NCBI RefSeq assembly: GCF_014334735.1
Contig: NZ_CP060587.1
Location: 3,070,784-3,134,783, forward strand
Direction: 5' to 3'
Source: Aeromicrobium senzhongii
Lineage (GTDB): Bacteria > Actinomycetota > Actinomycetes > Propionibacteriales > Nocardioidaceae
Length of the DNA: 64,000 nt
Of this stretch, positions 1-8,791 are shown piece by piece (position 1 is the first letter of the stretch; each line of letters begins with the position of its first letter). The position numbers and the translations under genes are program-made. The notes beneath the pieces were generated by a model. It had not been told where the DNA came from. It saw only the letters and a program-made list of their open reading frames with translations, and searched no databases.

Positions 1-1
1 C

Positions 2-1180
2 TCAGCGTGGTGCGGCCAGCAGTGCGGTCTGCAGGACGTAGCGATTCCACGGTAGCCGCGGATCGCGCCCGGTGAGCGCCGCGACACGACGCATCCGGTA
101 GCGCACGGTCTGGGGATGCAGGTGCAACCGGGACGCCGCCGGCGCCGCTCCGCCGGCCTCGAGGACGGCCCACAGCGTGGTCAGCACCTCGGGGTCGTCG
201 GGCAGGGCCCCGAGCACGGCGTCACCGGCACGGGAGGGGTCGGCGTCGCCGTGTCCCGCGACCAGCGCGAGCACCTCCAGGTCGCCGTCGTCGAGCACGC
301 CACGCTGGGACCACGCCAGGTCCGGCGCCGAGCGCAGCGCGTGGGCGGCCAGTCGGTAGGCCCGGGGCGCCGTCCGCGCCGTCACGCGGCCGTGACGGAC
401 GGCGCGCAAGGCGTGTGCGGTCACGATCTCGGCCAGGCGCGGCGCGTCGACCGACCGCAGGAGCACGACGCCGACGCCGTCCTGGACCGTGTGGATCGAG
501 GCCACCACCGACGGTGCGTCGTCGTGTTCCTCCAGCGCCTGCTCGACCAGCATCGCCGCGTTCTCGGCACTGGCGTCCCGCGACGGCTCGACGACGACGA
601 GGTCGAACGTGGTCGGCAGTTGCGCGTCGAGCTCGCGCAGTCGCGCGGCCAGCGACGCGGCATGGCTCTGGCGTCCCAGCAGCAGATCGGTGAGCAGCGC
701 CCGCAGCGAGCTCTCGCGGTCGGCCCCCAGGGACCGGCCGGTGACCTCGTACCCGTCGTAGATCGCCTCGGACAGCGCATCGAGGACGGCGAACCAGACC
801 CGCACGAGCGAGGTCACGTCCTCGGCGGCCAGATCGCCACGGAATCGATCCGCCATCTGGTCGAGGAACTCCCCCGCGGCGACCCGGTACGCCCGCAGCA
901 CTGCCGAGAGCGGTCGGCCGTCGCGGGCGCGGACGGCCCCGACCCCGCGGAACAGCGCGATGTCGTCGTCGGTCAGCGTCCCGTCCTCGGCCCACAGCTC
1001 CAGCACGCGGCGCAGGGTCCACACGATGATCGAGCGGACCTCCTGCAGCTGTCGCTCGTCGAGGGACTCGTACGCCGGGATCTCGCTGGCGATCGTGACC
1101 AGGAAGGTGTCGACCAGTGCGGCCTCGCCCTCGGTCAGGCTGGCGGCGATGGCCCGGCGGTGGGCGCTCACGTCCGTCAT
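2..1180 (-). CDS. PucR-family transcriptional regulator
   Basis: A 392-residue protein ends at the left edge with a TGA. The C-terminus carries the PucR-type helix-turn-helix (about residues 335-385): an A-S-R-L-H-L-H-P-Q-T-V-R-Y-R-M-R-R core followed by a long hydrophobic helix, as in CdaR/PucR activators. The middle matches the GGDEF-like sensory region of this family. The frame is open far upstream, but ATG at 1180 (M-T-D-V-S-A-H-R-R) is the first sensible start and lies 85 bases from the divergent dehydrogenase gene, which it may control. The inducer cannot be read from sequence. Confidence 0.85.
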   Translation of the reverse strand: MTDVSAHRRAIAASLTEGEAALVDTFLVTIASEIPAYESLDERQLQEVRSIIVWTLRRVLELWAEDGTLTDDDIALFRGVGAVRARDGRPLSAVLRAYRVAAGEFLDQMADRFRGDLAAEDVTSLVRVWFAVLDALSEAIYDGYEVTGRSLGADRESSLRALLTDLLLGRQSHAASLAARLRELDAQLPTTFDLVVVEPSRDASAENAAMLVEQALEEHDDAPSVVASIHTVQDGVGVVLLRSVDAPRLAEIVTAHALRAVRHGRVTARTAPRAYRLAAHALRSAPDLAWSQRGVLDDGDLEVLALVAGHGDADPSRAGDAVLGALPDDPEVLTTLWAVLEAGGAAPAASRLHLHPQTVRYRMRRVAALTGRDPRLPWNRYVLQTALLAAPR

Positions 1181-1265
1181 GGGACTCCTCAGGTCGTGAC
1201 AAAGTGGTTTGTCACCTGCGCTCACCGTACTGGCGTCTCGCTCTCGCGTGGGAGAACGTGTGCGC

Positions 1266-2930
1266 ATGTCGTTCACCCCTGATGTCATCGTCGTCGGCGC
1301 CGGCCTGGCCGGACTGGTCGCCACCCACGAGTTGGCACAGGCCGGCAAGCGCGTCCTCGTGGTCGAGCAGGAGAACCGCAACAACCTCGGCGGGCAGGCC
1401 TTCTGGTCCCTCGGCGGGCTGTTCTTCGTCGACAGTCCCGAGCAGCGCCGGACCGGCATCAAGGACTCCCCGGCGCTGGCGATGCAGGACTGGTTCGGCT
1501 CGGCCGGCTTCGACCGCCTCCAGGACGAGGACGTGTGGGGCCGCCGCTGGGCCAAGGCCTACGTGACCTGGGCTGCCGGCGGCAAGCGCGACTACCTGCG
1601 GCGACTGGGCCACCGGGTCATGCCGATGGTGGGCTGGGCCGAGCGTGGCAGCGGCTCGGCCACCGGACACGGCAACTCCGTGCCCCGGTTCCACCTGACG
1701 TGGGGCACCGGGCCGCGCCTGGTCGACACGTTCGCCGAGCCGGTGCTGAAGGCCGAGACGGGCGGACTCGTCCAGTTCGCCTTCCGCCACCAGGTCGACG
1801 ACCTGATCCTCGAGAAGGGCGCCGTGGTCGGCATCCGCGGATCGGTGCTGGAGCCGGACGAGTCCGAGCGCGGGGTGAAGTCCTCGCGCACCGTGGTGGG
1901 CGAGTTCGAGCACCGTGCCGGAGCGGTCGTCGTCACGTCGGGCGGCATCGGCCACAACCACGCGCTGATGCGCGCCAACTGGCCGACCGAGCGACTCGGC
2001 GAGGCCCCGGAGCACCTGATCTCCGGCGTCCCCGCCCACGTCGACGGGCGGATGCTCGAGATCACCGAGCGCGCCGGTGGCCGCATCGTGAACCGCGACC
2101 GGCTCTGGGCGTACACCGAGGGCGTCACCAACTGGGATCCGATCTGGCCCGACCACGGCATCCGCATCCTTCCCGGCCCCTCGTCGATGTGGTTCGACGC
2201 GAACGGCCAGCGACTGACCGGCATGTCCGGGGTCCCGGGCGCGGACACCAACGGTGCGATGAAGCAGATCCTGGCGACCGGCCACGACTACTCGTGGTTC
2301 GTGCTGACGCAGTCGATCATCGAGAAGGAGTTCGCCCTGTCGGGCTCGGAGCAGAACCCCGACCTCACCGGCCGCGACATCAAGTTCCTCATCAAGAGCC
2401 GGCTGGCCAAGGGCGCCCCCGGACCGGTCGAGAAGTTCAAGCAGCACGGCGTCGACTTCGTCGTGGCCCCGTCCCTGGACGACCTCGTCGTGGGGATGAA
2501 CGAGATCGCGCGCGGGCCCCAGCTCGACCCGACGATCCTCGAACGCCAGATCGTGGCGCGTGACCGCGAGTTCGACAACCCGTTCACCAAGGACGTCCAG
2601 GTGATGGCGATCCACAACGCCCGTCGCTCGCGGATGGACAAGATCGTGCGCGTCGCGAAGCCGCACCGGATCCTCGATCCGGCCCACGGTCCGCTCATCG
2701 CGGTGCGCCTCAACATCCTGTCGCGCAAGACGCTCGGCGGATTGCAGACCAACCTCGCATCGCAGGTGCTCGGTGCCGACGGCCTGCCCGTGCCGGGCCT
2801 CTACGCCGCGGGCGAGGTCGCCGGGTTCGGTGGCGGTGGCGTCCACGGCTACAACGCCCTCGAGGGCACGTTCCTGGGCGGCTGCATCTTCTCCGGCCGC
2901 GCGGCCGGGCGATCGCTCGCGCGGGCCTGA
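1266..2930 (+). CDS. FAD-binding dehydrogenase (KstD/fumarate-reductase flavoprotein superfamily)
   Basis: A 554-residue flavoprotein. The N-terminus has the dinucleotide-binding fold V-V-G-A-G-L-A-G-L (residues 10-18) ending in an acidic residue (V-V-E-Q-E), and the C-terminus has the second FAD signature, Y-A-A-G-E-V-A-G-F-G-G-G-G-V-H-G. Both are typical of actinobacterial 'putative FAD-binding dehydrogenases' related to 3-ketosteroid dehydrogenases; the substrate is unknown. An upstream in-frame GTG exists, but the ATG at 1266 directly precedes the Rossmann strand and has GGAG at 1251. It is divergent from the PucR gene, so regulation by PucR is plausible. Confidence 0.88.
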   Translation: MSFTPDVIVVGAGLAGLVATHELAQAGKRVLVVEQENRNNLGGQAFWSLGGLFFVDSPEQRRTGIKDSPALAMQDWFGSAGFDRLQDEDVWGRRWAKAYVTWAAGGKRDYLRRLGHRVMPMVGWAERGSGSATGHGNSVPRFHLTWGTGPRLVDTFAEPVLKAETGGLVQFAFRHQVDDLILEKGAVVGIRGSVLEPDESERGVKSSRTVVGEFEHRAGAVVVTSGGIGHNHALMRANWPTERLGEAPEHLISGVPAHVDGRMLEITERAGGRIVNRDRLWAYTEGVTNWDPIWPDHGIRILPGPSSMWFDANGQRLTGMSGVPGADTNGAMKQILATGHDYSWFVLTQSIIEKEFALSGSEQNPDLTGRDIKFLIKSRLAKGAPGPVEKFKQHGVDFVVAPSLDDLVVGMNEIARGPQLDPTILERQIVARDREFDNPFTKDVQVMAIHNARRSRMDKIVRVAKPHRILDPAHGPLIAVRLNILSRKTLGGLQTNLASQVLGADGLPVPGLYAAGEVAGFGGGGVHGYNALEGTFLGGCIFSGRAAGRSLARA

Positions 2931-3010
2931 GCGGAGCACTCGCCACGCGCGGCGTCCCATGTCAATCTGTCCGGAAGAGCCGTGGTGGCGACTGGACCGG
3001 GGCGGGGACG

Positions 3011-4000
3011 ATGACCGTACGAGCGATCTGCGAGGTGCTCGCGCTGGCAGGCCTCGCCCTGCTGGTTCTCGCGGCGTCCCTGACGCCCGCCGGGACCCCC
3101 GCCGCAGCCGACGAGCCGCAGCTGTCGAGCATCACGGCCGCCGAGTGGGACGTCGCGCCCGGAACGCACGCGTGCTTCCCCGGCGCCAATCCCGGTGAGA
3201 CCGAGCTGCTGACCTGCGAATACGGGGACCGCGGCCCGCGTCTGCTGCTCATCGGCGACTCGCACATGCGGGCCCTGTCGCCCGCGTTCCGGCGACTCGC
3301 CGAGGAGGGGAAGATCCGGGTCACCCTGCTCACCCGCTCGCGCTGCGGCTGGACGACGCGCCGGCTCGACCACGACCTGCCCTGGGTGCCGACCGAGTGT
3401 GAGGTGTGGCGGGAGCAGGTCCAGCGCTACGTCCGCGAGCAGAAGGACGTGCGCGCGATCATCACGAACCATCGCGCCCGGTGGATGGAGGGCACCGAGG
3501 CGCAGCGTGGCCCGGACACCGTCAAGGCATGGCGCGGCGCCTTGGAGCGGAAGATCCCGGTGATCGCCGTGTCCGGCGCGCCGCACTGGCCCTCCACCCC
3601 TCCGGACTGCCTGCGCAAGAACCCCGAGCCACAGCAGTGGAAAGACTGCACCGCACCGGCGCGCGAGGTGATGGCGTTCGACTGGACCGTCCCTGCGGTC
3701 GATCTGGCCCGCCGGAAGTACGGGACGAACGCGGCGTTCCGCATCGACATGCGCGACGTCTACTGCCCGGGCGGGGTGTGCCGGACGGTGACGCCGCAGG
3801 GCCAGATCATGTACCGCGACGAGCAGCACCTGGCGGCCACCTACGCCCGGTCCCTCGCGCCGCTGTTCGAGAAGAAGCTCCGTGCCACCGGGGTGGTCTT
3901 CTCTCCGCCGCGCGAACCCGGGACGGCCATCCTCGCCCACCTGATCGGCGTGCTGAGCGCCATCGTCGCGCGCACGGCCGTGGTGGCCGCGGTCGTGTGA
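3011..4000 (+). CDS. Secreted SGNH-hydrolase-fold protein, copy 1
   Basis: A 329-residue exported protein: signal peptide about 1-33, then an SGNH domain like the C-terminal domain of OafA-type O-acyltransferases. Block I is I-G-D-S-H with Ser84; the closing block is Y-R-D-E-Q-H-L with Asp270/His273. The acyltransferase-3 membrane domain normally fused to it is absent. Compared with copy 2 just downstream it has an extra hydrophobic tail of about 25 residues that could anchor it in the membrane. A purine-rich GGGGCGGGG sits just before the ATG. Role inferred: O-acetyl transfer or hydrolysis on an envelope polymer. Confidence 0.8.
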   Translation: MTVRAICEVLALAGLALLVLAASLTPAGTPAAADEPQLSSITAAEWDVAPGTHACFPGANPGETELLTCEYGDRGPRLLLIGDSHMRALSPAFRRLAEEGKIRVTLLTRSRCGWTTRRLDHDLPWVPTECEVWREQVQRYVREQKDVRAIITNHRARWMEGTEAQRGPDTVKAWRGALERKIPVIAVSGAPHWPSTPPDCLRKNPEPQQWKDCTAPAREVMAFDWTVPAVDLARRKYGTNAAFRIDMRDVYCPGGVCRTVTPQGQIMYRDEQHLAATYARSLAPLFEKKLRATGVVFSPPREPGTAILAHLIGVLSAIVARTAVVAAVV

Positions 4001-4089
4001 GTCGCCGCGATCTTGAGGCGTCCGCGTCTCGACAACCGGTTCGTCCGGCGGCATCTTGGTGGCACATCCGTCCTGACCCGGAGGTGCCG

Positions 4090-4983
4090 ATGCCTGCTGC
4101 CCGACTCGTCCGTCGCGCGACCGGCGTCGCCCTGGTCGTGCTGCTGGGATCGGCCGTGCCCGCCGTCGCCGACCAGCCACGGTTGTCGAGCATCGTGGCC
4201 GCCGAGAAGGACGTCGCGCGGGGGACGAAGGCGTGCTTCAACGGCTCGCGTCCGGGCCAGACGAAGGTCCTGACCTGCCACTACGGGCGCAAGGGGCCGC
4301 GCCTGCTGGTGATCGGCGACTCACACATGCGGGCTCTGTCGCCGGCCTTCCGGCGACTGGCCGACCAGGGGAAGATCCGCGTCACGCTGATCATCCGCTC
4401 ACGCTGCGGGTGGTCTTCACGGGTCGTCAAGAACGATGCGAAGTGGATCCGCGACGACTGCCAGACCTGGCGCAGGAACGTGGAGCGGTACATCCGCAAG
4501 CAGCGGAACGTGCGGGCGATCGTCACCCACCACCGCGCCTCGACGATGGCGGGCACGTATGCCCAGCGCGGTCCGGACACGGTGAGGTCGTGGCGCGTCG
4601 CACTGAAGCGCCGGATCCCCGTCATCGCGCTGGCGGGCGCGGCGAACTGGAAGTCCGCCGGCCCCTCGCCCACCCAGTGCCTGCGCAAGAACCGAGCCCC
4701 ACGGCAGTGGAGGAACTGCGCGGCACCCGAGCGGGAGGTCATCACGTTCGACTGGTCCGTGCCGTCGGTGAAGCTGGCTCGGCGGCAGTACGGCTCGCGC
4801 GCCGCGTTCCGCATCAACCTGCGCGCCGCGCACTGCCCGAAGCGGGTCTGCCGGGTCGTGACGCCGAAGGGCCAGATCATGTACCGCGACCACCAGCACC
4901 TGACGGCCACCTACGCCCGGTCGCTGGCGCCGCTGATCGAGCGACGGCTGCGCGCCACCGGGGTGGTCTTCAGGGCCTCGTAG
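4090..4983 (+). CDS. Secreted SGNH-hydrolase-fold protein, copy 2 (tandem paralogue)
   Basis: A 297-residue paralogue of the gene 89 bases upstream. A signal peptide ends near A-V-A-D (about 23), followed by the same SGNH layout with Ser78 in I-G-D-S-H-M-R and Asp267/His270 in Y-R-D-H-Q-H-L. Long stretches are shared with copy 1 around the serine, the R-S-R-C-G-W block, C-L-R-K-N and the final block. This copy is much more basic (R/K-rich) and lacks the hydrophobic tail. GAGGTG just before the ATG is the likely ribosome site. The pair is a tandem duplication with diverged charge. Confidence 0.8.
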   Translation: MPAARLVRRATGVALVVLLGSAVPAVADQPRLSSIVAAEKDVARGTKACFNGSRPGQTKVLTCHYGRKGPRLLVIGDSHMRALSPAFRRLADQGKIRVTLIIRSRCGWSSRVVKNDAKWIRDDCQTWRRNVERYIRKQRNVRAIVTHHRASTMAGTYAQRGPDTVRSWRVALKRRIPVIALAGAANWKSAGPSPTQCLRKNRAPRQWRNCAAPEREVITFDWSVPSVKLARRQYGSRAAFRINLRAAHCPKRVCRVVTPKGQIMYRDHQHLTATYARSLAPLIERRLRATGVVFRAS

Positions 4984-4993
4984 TCCGCAGAGG

Positions 4994-5212
4994 TCAGCGA
5001 CCGAGCACGTCACCGGCGTCGACGGTGCCGTGCCGGCTCTGGATCGCCTCCGCGAGGGCGGTGACGTGGTCGTCGGACACGTCGATGCCCACCTCGGAGA
5101 AGCCCTTCTGCAGCTCCTCCTCGACCGTGCCCTCGGTGGCGCCGTCCTGCCAGGACGTGACGCGGTCGACGACGGTCTGGATGGCTTCGAGATCGATGTT
5201 CGAGTCAGTCAT
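4994..5212 (-). CDS. Small acidic hypothetical protein (72 aa)
   Basis: A 72-residue soluble, acidic protein starting M-T-D-S-N-I-D-L. Codon use is typical of the genome. There is no signal peptide, membrane segment or metal motif; it looks like one or two helices. The frame extends 12 codons further upstream, but ATG at 5212 gives the natural start. It ends 10 bases from the convergent SGNH gene. I do not recognise the family. Confidence 0.6.
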   Translation of the reverse strand: MTDSNIDLEAIQTVVDRVTSWQDGATEGTVEEELQKGFSEVGIDVSDDHVTALAEAIQSRHGTVDAGDVLGR

Positions 5213-5266
5213 GCCCGGGAGGTACCCGGCCCGGGCGTTTGCAACCATGCGCGCGGCTCAGGTTGA

Positions 5267-5296
5267 GGGCGGGCACGGCCGAAGCCGTGCCCGCCC
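5267..5296 (-). terminator. Hairpin after the S15 peptidase gene
   Basis: A perfect 13-bp stem (5267-5279 with 5284-5296, GGGCGGGCACGGC arm) around a CGAA loop, 12 bases beyond the S15 peptidase stop. There is no U-run on either side, so it is a strong hairpin of the kind actinobacteria use as terminators rather than a canonical intrinsic terminator. Confidence 0.6.
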
Positions 5297-5308
5297 CTGG
5301 AGATCACC

Positions 5309-7261
5309 TCAGCGACGCGTGTCCATCAGCACCGGAAGCACGTTCTCCCGGGTGCCGGGCAGGGTGCCGGGCACGATCTCGCTGCGCTTCGGCAACCAGT
5401 TCCAGTTCGACGCCCACGTGGGGTGCGGCACGGCCAGGCCCGGCAGCACGAACTGCGACTTCGCGAGATCGAGCGTGTACGTCGACGATGTCGTGTCGAT
5501 GTTGCGCACGCGACCGTTGGCCGCGCCCACCACGACGACTCCGAGCCGGTGACCCTTGGCGACGACGGCGTCGTCGGGGTCCAGCGTCACCGTCACATCG
5601 TGCGTCCCAGCGCCGTCGAGCCGCGCCCAACCGCGCCCCAGGACCTGAAGCGGCGTCGTGCCCACATTGCGGGTCATCGTGAAGTAGCACGCGTCATCGT
5701 TCGCGGTCGATTGCCCGACGCAGGTCTCCGTGGTCGTCGTCGACGCACCGTCGCCCGTGGCAAGGACGCGATCACCCTCGCCGTAGTCGACGAGCATCAC
5801 GCCCACCTGCCCGGTCGGCACCTCGGACGTGACCCGGAGCTTCGCCACCATCGAGCCACTCATCCGGGCGTCGGTGAGCAGCGGAGAGGTCGCGTACAGG
5901 AGGCGGTTGGGGTTGTCGCCCTCAGCGACGGCGACGTTCTCACGCTGGCTGGGTGAGTTCACCCAGCTCTGCTTGGTCCTCTCGACCGACCGGGCCAAAG
6001 AGCCGTCGGCCTGAGGGCGCAGGGTCGTCGTCGTGAGCCGCGTGGGCCACGAGTAGGAGTTGACCCAGCGGTTGGGCTTGGTCTCCACCTTGACCGGCGG
6101 CTCCAGCATGATCGAGTTCTTGATGTCCATCAGCTCGTGATCGAACCACCGGTGCAACGTGCGGACCCACTCCTCACGGTCGACATCGAACGGATCGACG
6201 TGCCCGACCCGGCTCAACCACAGCTTGCGGGTGACCCCGGCCTTGCCCAGGTCCTTCCACCACTGGGAGAAGTGACGTGTCTTGACGTTGGTGTCCTGCA
6301 GGCCGTGATAGATGAAGACGCTCGCCTTGACCTTCTTGGCGTTGAGCTTGGCGGAGTCACGATAGTTGCGCTCGTCCCAGAACGCGTTGTGCTCACCGGT
6401 CTCGTCGGCGTCCTCGGCGTCCATCCGCGCGAGCGTCGCCGAGCAGTCCTGGGGCTGCGTGCGGTTGCCGGCGACGCGGCTGGCGAGGCCACTGGAGTAG
6501 TTCCAGCTGTACGGAAGACCCTGCGAACGGCTGTAGTCATACCAGGAGCTGATCGCGCTGATCGGCACGATGGTCTCCAGTCCCTTCACGCCGGTGGCGG
6601 CGACGCCGTTGGCCAGGGTGCCGTCATAGCTCTTGCCGATCATGCCGGTCTTGCCGTTGCTCCAGCCGGCCTTGACGGCCTTGCCGTCGGCGTCGACCGC
6701 CTCGGCGTTGCCGTTGAGCCACTGCACGACGGCCTTGGCCGAGCCGACGTCGGACTTGCCGCCGGTGTCGACACAACCGGTCGACCGCGAGGTGCCTGCG
6801 ATGTCGGGTGCCACATAGGCGTAGCCGCGCGGGACGAAGTAGTTGTCGTAGAACAGCGGGAACTTGATGAGGTTGCCCTCGGCGTCGAACGACTTGAACT
6901 CTGACTCGTTGCCGCGTCCGACGCTCGTGTAGTACGGGCTCGCATCCATCACGACCGGCACCTTGACCCGCTTGGCGTCCAGCTCGCGCGGACGAACGAT
7001 GTCGACCGCGATCCGGTCCTTCTCACCGTCACCGTCGAAGTCGGGCGCGATGACCCACACCGTCTCGCGGATCGCGTCCGCATAGCTGTACACCGGGGAT
7101 GACTCACCCCCCTTCAGCACGTACGGCTTCGGCGCAGGCGCTGCGGAAGCGGTACCCGCAGTGGTCGCGAGCAACCCCGAGCCGGCGAGGGTGAAGGCGA
7201 GGAATGCACCTAGTGCTGTCCGGGATCTGCGTGCGCGCCACGCGACGTTCGTCTCTCTCAT
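5309..7261 (-). CDS. Secreted Xaa-Pro dipeptidyl-peptidase (S15 family)
   Basis: A 650-residue exported serine peptidase. A twin-basic signal peptide ends near A-S-A-A (about 40). The alpha/beta-hydrolase core has the S15 nucleophile motif G-K-S-Y-D-G (Ser211), an acid candidate in H-G-L-Q-D-T and the histidine in V-G-H-V-D-P-F. A jelly-roll C-terminal domain (about 430-650) matches the X-Pro dipeptidyl-peptidase C-terminal fold. It would release X-Pro dipeptides from peptides outside the cell. The frame runs upstream to 7420, but ATG at 7261 gives the clean signal peptide; no good ribosome site precedes it, so the start is the weakest part of the call. Confidence 0.87.
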   Translation of the reverse strand: MRETNVAWRARRSRTALGAFLAFTLAGSGLLATTAGTASAAPAPKPYVLKGGESSPVYSYADAIRETVWVIAPDFDGDGEKDRIAVDIVRPRELDAKRVKVPVVMDASPYYTSVGRGNESEFKSFDAEGNLIKFPLFYDNYFVPRGYAYVAPDIAGTSRSTGCVDTGGKSDVGSAKAVVQWLNGNAEAVDADGKAVKAGWSNGKTGMIGKSYDGTLANGVAATGVKGLETIVPISAISSWYDYSRSQGLPYSWNYSSGLASRVAGNRTQPQDCSATLARMDAEDADETGEHNAFWDERNYRDSAKLNAKKVKASVFIYHGLQDTNVKTRHFSQWWKDLGKAGVTRKLWLSRVGHVDPFDVDREEWVRTLHRWFDHELMDIKNSIMLEPPVKVETKPNRWVNSYSWPTRLTTTTLRPQADGSLARSVERTKQSWVNSPSQRENVAVAEGDNPNRLLYATSPLLTDARMSGSMVAKLRVTSEVPTGQVGVMLVDYGEGDRVLATGDGASTTTTETCVGQSTANDDACYFTMTRNVGTTPLQVLGRGWARLDGAGTHDVTVTLDPDDAVVAKGHRLGVVVVGAANGRVRNIDTTSSTYTLDLAKSQFVLPGLAVPHPTWASNWNWLPKRSEIVPGTLPGTRENVLPVLMDTRR

Positions 7262-7460
7262 AACGGGAGTCTGGTGCACGGTCGAGGGGTCGGCAATGCT
7301 TATTTTTCGGAATCTCATGACAAACGCCCTGAACTCGGCTATTGCTCGTCCCCGCCTGCGGCATCGATCACCTCGGGGCCGGGACCCTGGTGATACCAAC
7401 GTCCGGTCTCTGAAGTCCAAGTCCTCAACCGCTGAGAAGCGGGGTTCCTCGATCAGTGTC

Positions 7461-7520
7461 GAGATGCAACGAAGATTGCACGAGACGGCGCGGCCGACTC
7501 GGTACAGATCACGCCGATAC
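7461..7520 (+). repeat. Dispersed ~60-bp repeat, copy A
   Basis: A conserved GAGATGCAACGAAGATTGCA head, then a CGGCCGACTCGG block and ACAGATCACGC. It aligns without gaps to copy B (11892-11951) at about 42 of 59 bases by hand, and its second half shares an unbroken ACAGATCACGC with copy C (13053). It lies about 140 bases upstream of the membrane-protein/ECF-sigma operon and in the same orientation. Function unknown; a regulatory element is possible. Confidence 0.55.
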
Positions 7521-7631
7521 GCGACCTGGTGCGACCTTCGTGGCGGAGTCGCGGATGCGCCAAGTGCGACGGCAGGCTCGCGCTGATGTTCGTGTGGTCG
7601 GTGGACAGATCATGATGGTCCGGACATGTAG

Positions 7632-7643
7632 GGGTTGTAACCC
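7632..7643. promoter_or_regulatory. Small palindrome before the anti-sigma-like gene
   Basis: GGGTT-GT-AACCC, a perfect 5-bp inverted repeat, lies 18 bases before the ATG at 7662, between the presumed promoter and the GGAG ribosome site. The position suits an operator, but its binding partner is unknown. The rest of the 400-base gap before it holds only repeat copy A and no credible gene. Confidence 0.35.
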
Positions 7644-7661
7644 AGACGAAGGAGCACCCCG

Positions 7662-8291
7662 ATGGGCCTCGATGACCTGCTTGCCCGTTCGGCGCCGACG
7701 GTGACGCCGCGAAGCCCAGAACTCGACGAAGACCTGCGCGCCATGGCTCGCGCCAGCGGACCTCGGTCTCGCATGCGTCGCCCCATGCGCCTGACGGTGG
7801 GCGCGGGCATCGCTGCCGGCGTCCTCGGCCTGGGTACGGTGGGCGCGGCCGCAGTGATCAACAACGGCGCGCTGTGGTTCACCAGTACGTCCTCGGGCGA
7901 CTCGTGCGAGATGGAGTTCGCCGTCCATCCGGTGGGTCCGGAGGACGCTGCCAGCGGCGAGCCCGCGACGATCATGGATGGGCGGACGGCGTGGCCCAGC
8001 GCCTCCGAGCAGGAGGAGGTCGCTGAGGCAGCTCGCCAGTACCTGGCTGACTACGACTTCGACGCCATCGATCGAAAAGCCGCTATCGCGGAGACCGACG
8101 CCACGCAGCGCCGCATCATCGCTGAGACTGATCCCGAGGAGGCCCAGCCGCTCCTGGTCGGCGACGATCTCGAGATGCACGCGGTCTACAGCAAGGTCGT
8201 GCGCGACCTGACGGCACACCTGGAGGGTCTCGGGATGGATCCCCACGTGATCAACTCCGGCGTCGGCAGCTCGGCCGGGTGCGCCGAGTGA
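7662..8291 (+). CDS. Single-pass membrane protein, anti-sigma-factor-like
   Basis: A 209-residue protein with a ~45-residue basic cytoplasmic N-terminus, one membrane helix (about 47-70, G-A-G-I-A-A-G-V-L-G-L) and a ~140-residue acidic outer domain. It has no zinc-binding H-x3-C-x2-C. Its stop overlaps the sigma gene start (GTGA), and the same topology recurs in the protein at 10882-11571 beside a sigma remnant. An anti-sigma role is therefore inferred from context and topology, not from a recognised domain. GGAG lies before the ATG. Confidence 0.6.
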   Translation: MGLDDLLARSAPTVTPRSPELDEDLRAMARASGPRSRMRRPMRLTVGAGIAAGVLGLGTVGAAAVINNGALWFTSTSSGDSCEMEFAVHPVGPEDAASGEPATIMDGRTAWPSASEQEEVAEAARQYLADYDFDAIDRKAAIAETDATQRRIIAETDPEEAQPLLVGDDLEMHAVYSKVVRDLTAHLEGLGMDPHVINSGVGSSAGCAE

Positions 8292-8791
8292 GCGCCGACT
8301 CGCTGAGCGCGGCACTGGACGCGACTTCGGCTGACCTGCTGGCCTACTTCGAGCGCCGTGTGCTGGTGCGCGAGGACGCGGCGGACCTCCTGGCCGAGGT
8401 GATGCTGCAGGCCTGGCGGCGAGTCGACTCACTCCCGCAGGCGCCTGAGCGACGCCGGATGTGGCTGTTCACCATCGCCGCTCACGTGTTGGCGAACCAG
8501 CGGCGTTCGTCACGGCGACGGGCTGCCTTGGCGGATCGCATTCGACAGCACCTGACGGAAGTGAACGAGCCAGACCACGCGGAGGCACTGACGGTCCAAG
8601 CAGCAGTACGCGACCTCGCGGTGGCGCACAGGGAGCTCATCATGCTGGTGCACTGGGACGGACTCAGCCTGGCCGAGGCCGCTGAACTCCTGGGCCTCAA
8701 CCCCTCGACCGCACGCAGCCGCTACTCCGCCGCCCGCGAAGCGCTCCGTGAGGCTCTGATCGAGATTGCGGACGTTGCCCGCACGGGCTGA
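8288..8791 (+). CDS. ECF-type RNA polymerase sigma factor
   Basis: A 167-residue sigma-70 family protein. Region 2 covers about residues 10-70 (acidic D-A-A-D-L-L-A-E-V then Q-A-W-R-R and a W-L-F-T-I-A-A-H element). Region 4 covers about 105-155, with L-S-L-A-E-A-A-E-L-L-G-L-N-P-S-T-A-R-S-R as the recognition helix-turn-helix. The GTG start at 8288 overlaps the preceding stop by 4 bases, so translation is coupled; an upstream ATG at 8279 is also in frame. The order (membrane protein first, sigma second) is the reverse of usual. It probably reads its own promoter. Confidence 0.83.
   Translation: MSADSLSAALDATSADLLAYFERRVLVREDAADLLAEVMLQAWRRVDSLPQAPERRRMWLFTIAAHVLANQRRSSRRRAALADRIRQHLTEVNEPDHAEALTVQAAVRDLAVAHRELIMLVHWDGLSLAEAAELLGLNPSTARSRYSAAREALREALIEIADVARTG

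Noticed and set aside
7461..7580. Repeat heads as conserved small proteins (M-Q-R-R-x-H)
   Set aside because: The shared peptide follows from the nucleotide repeat; frames diverge and end quickly and have no ribosome site.
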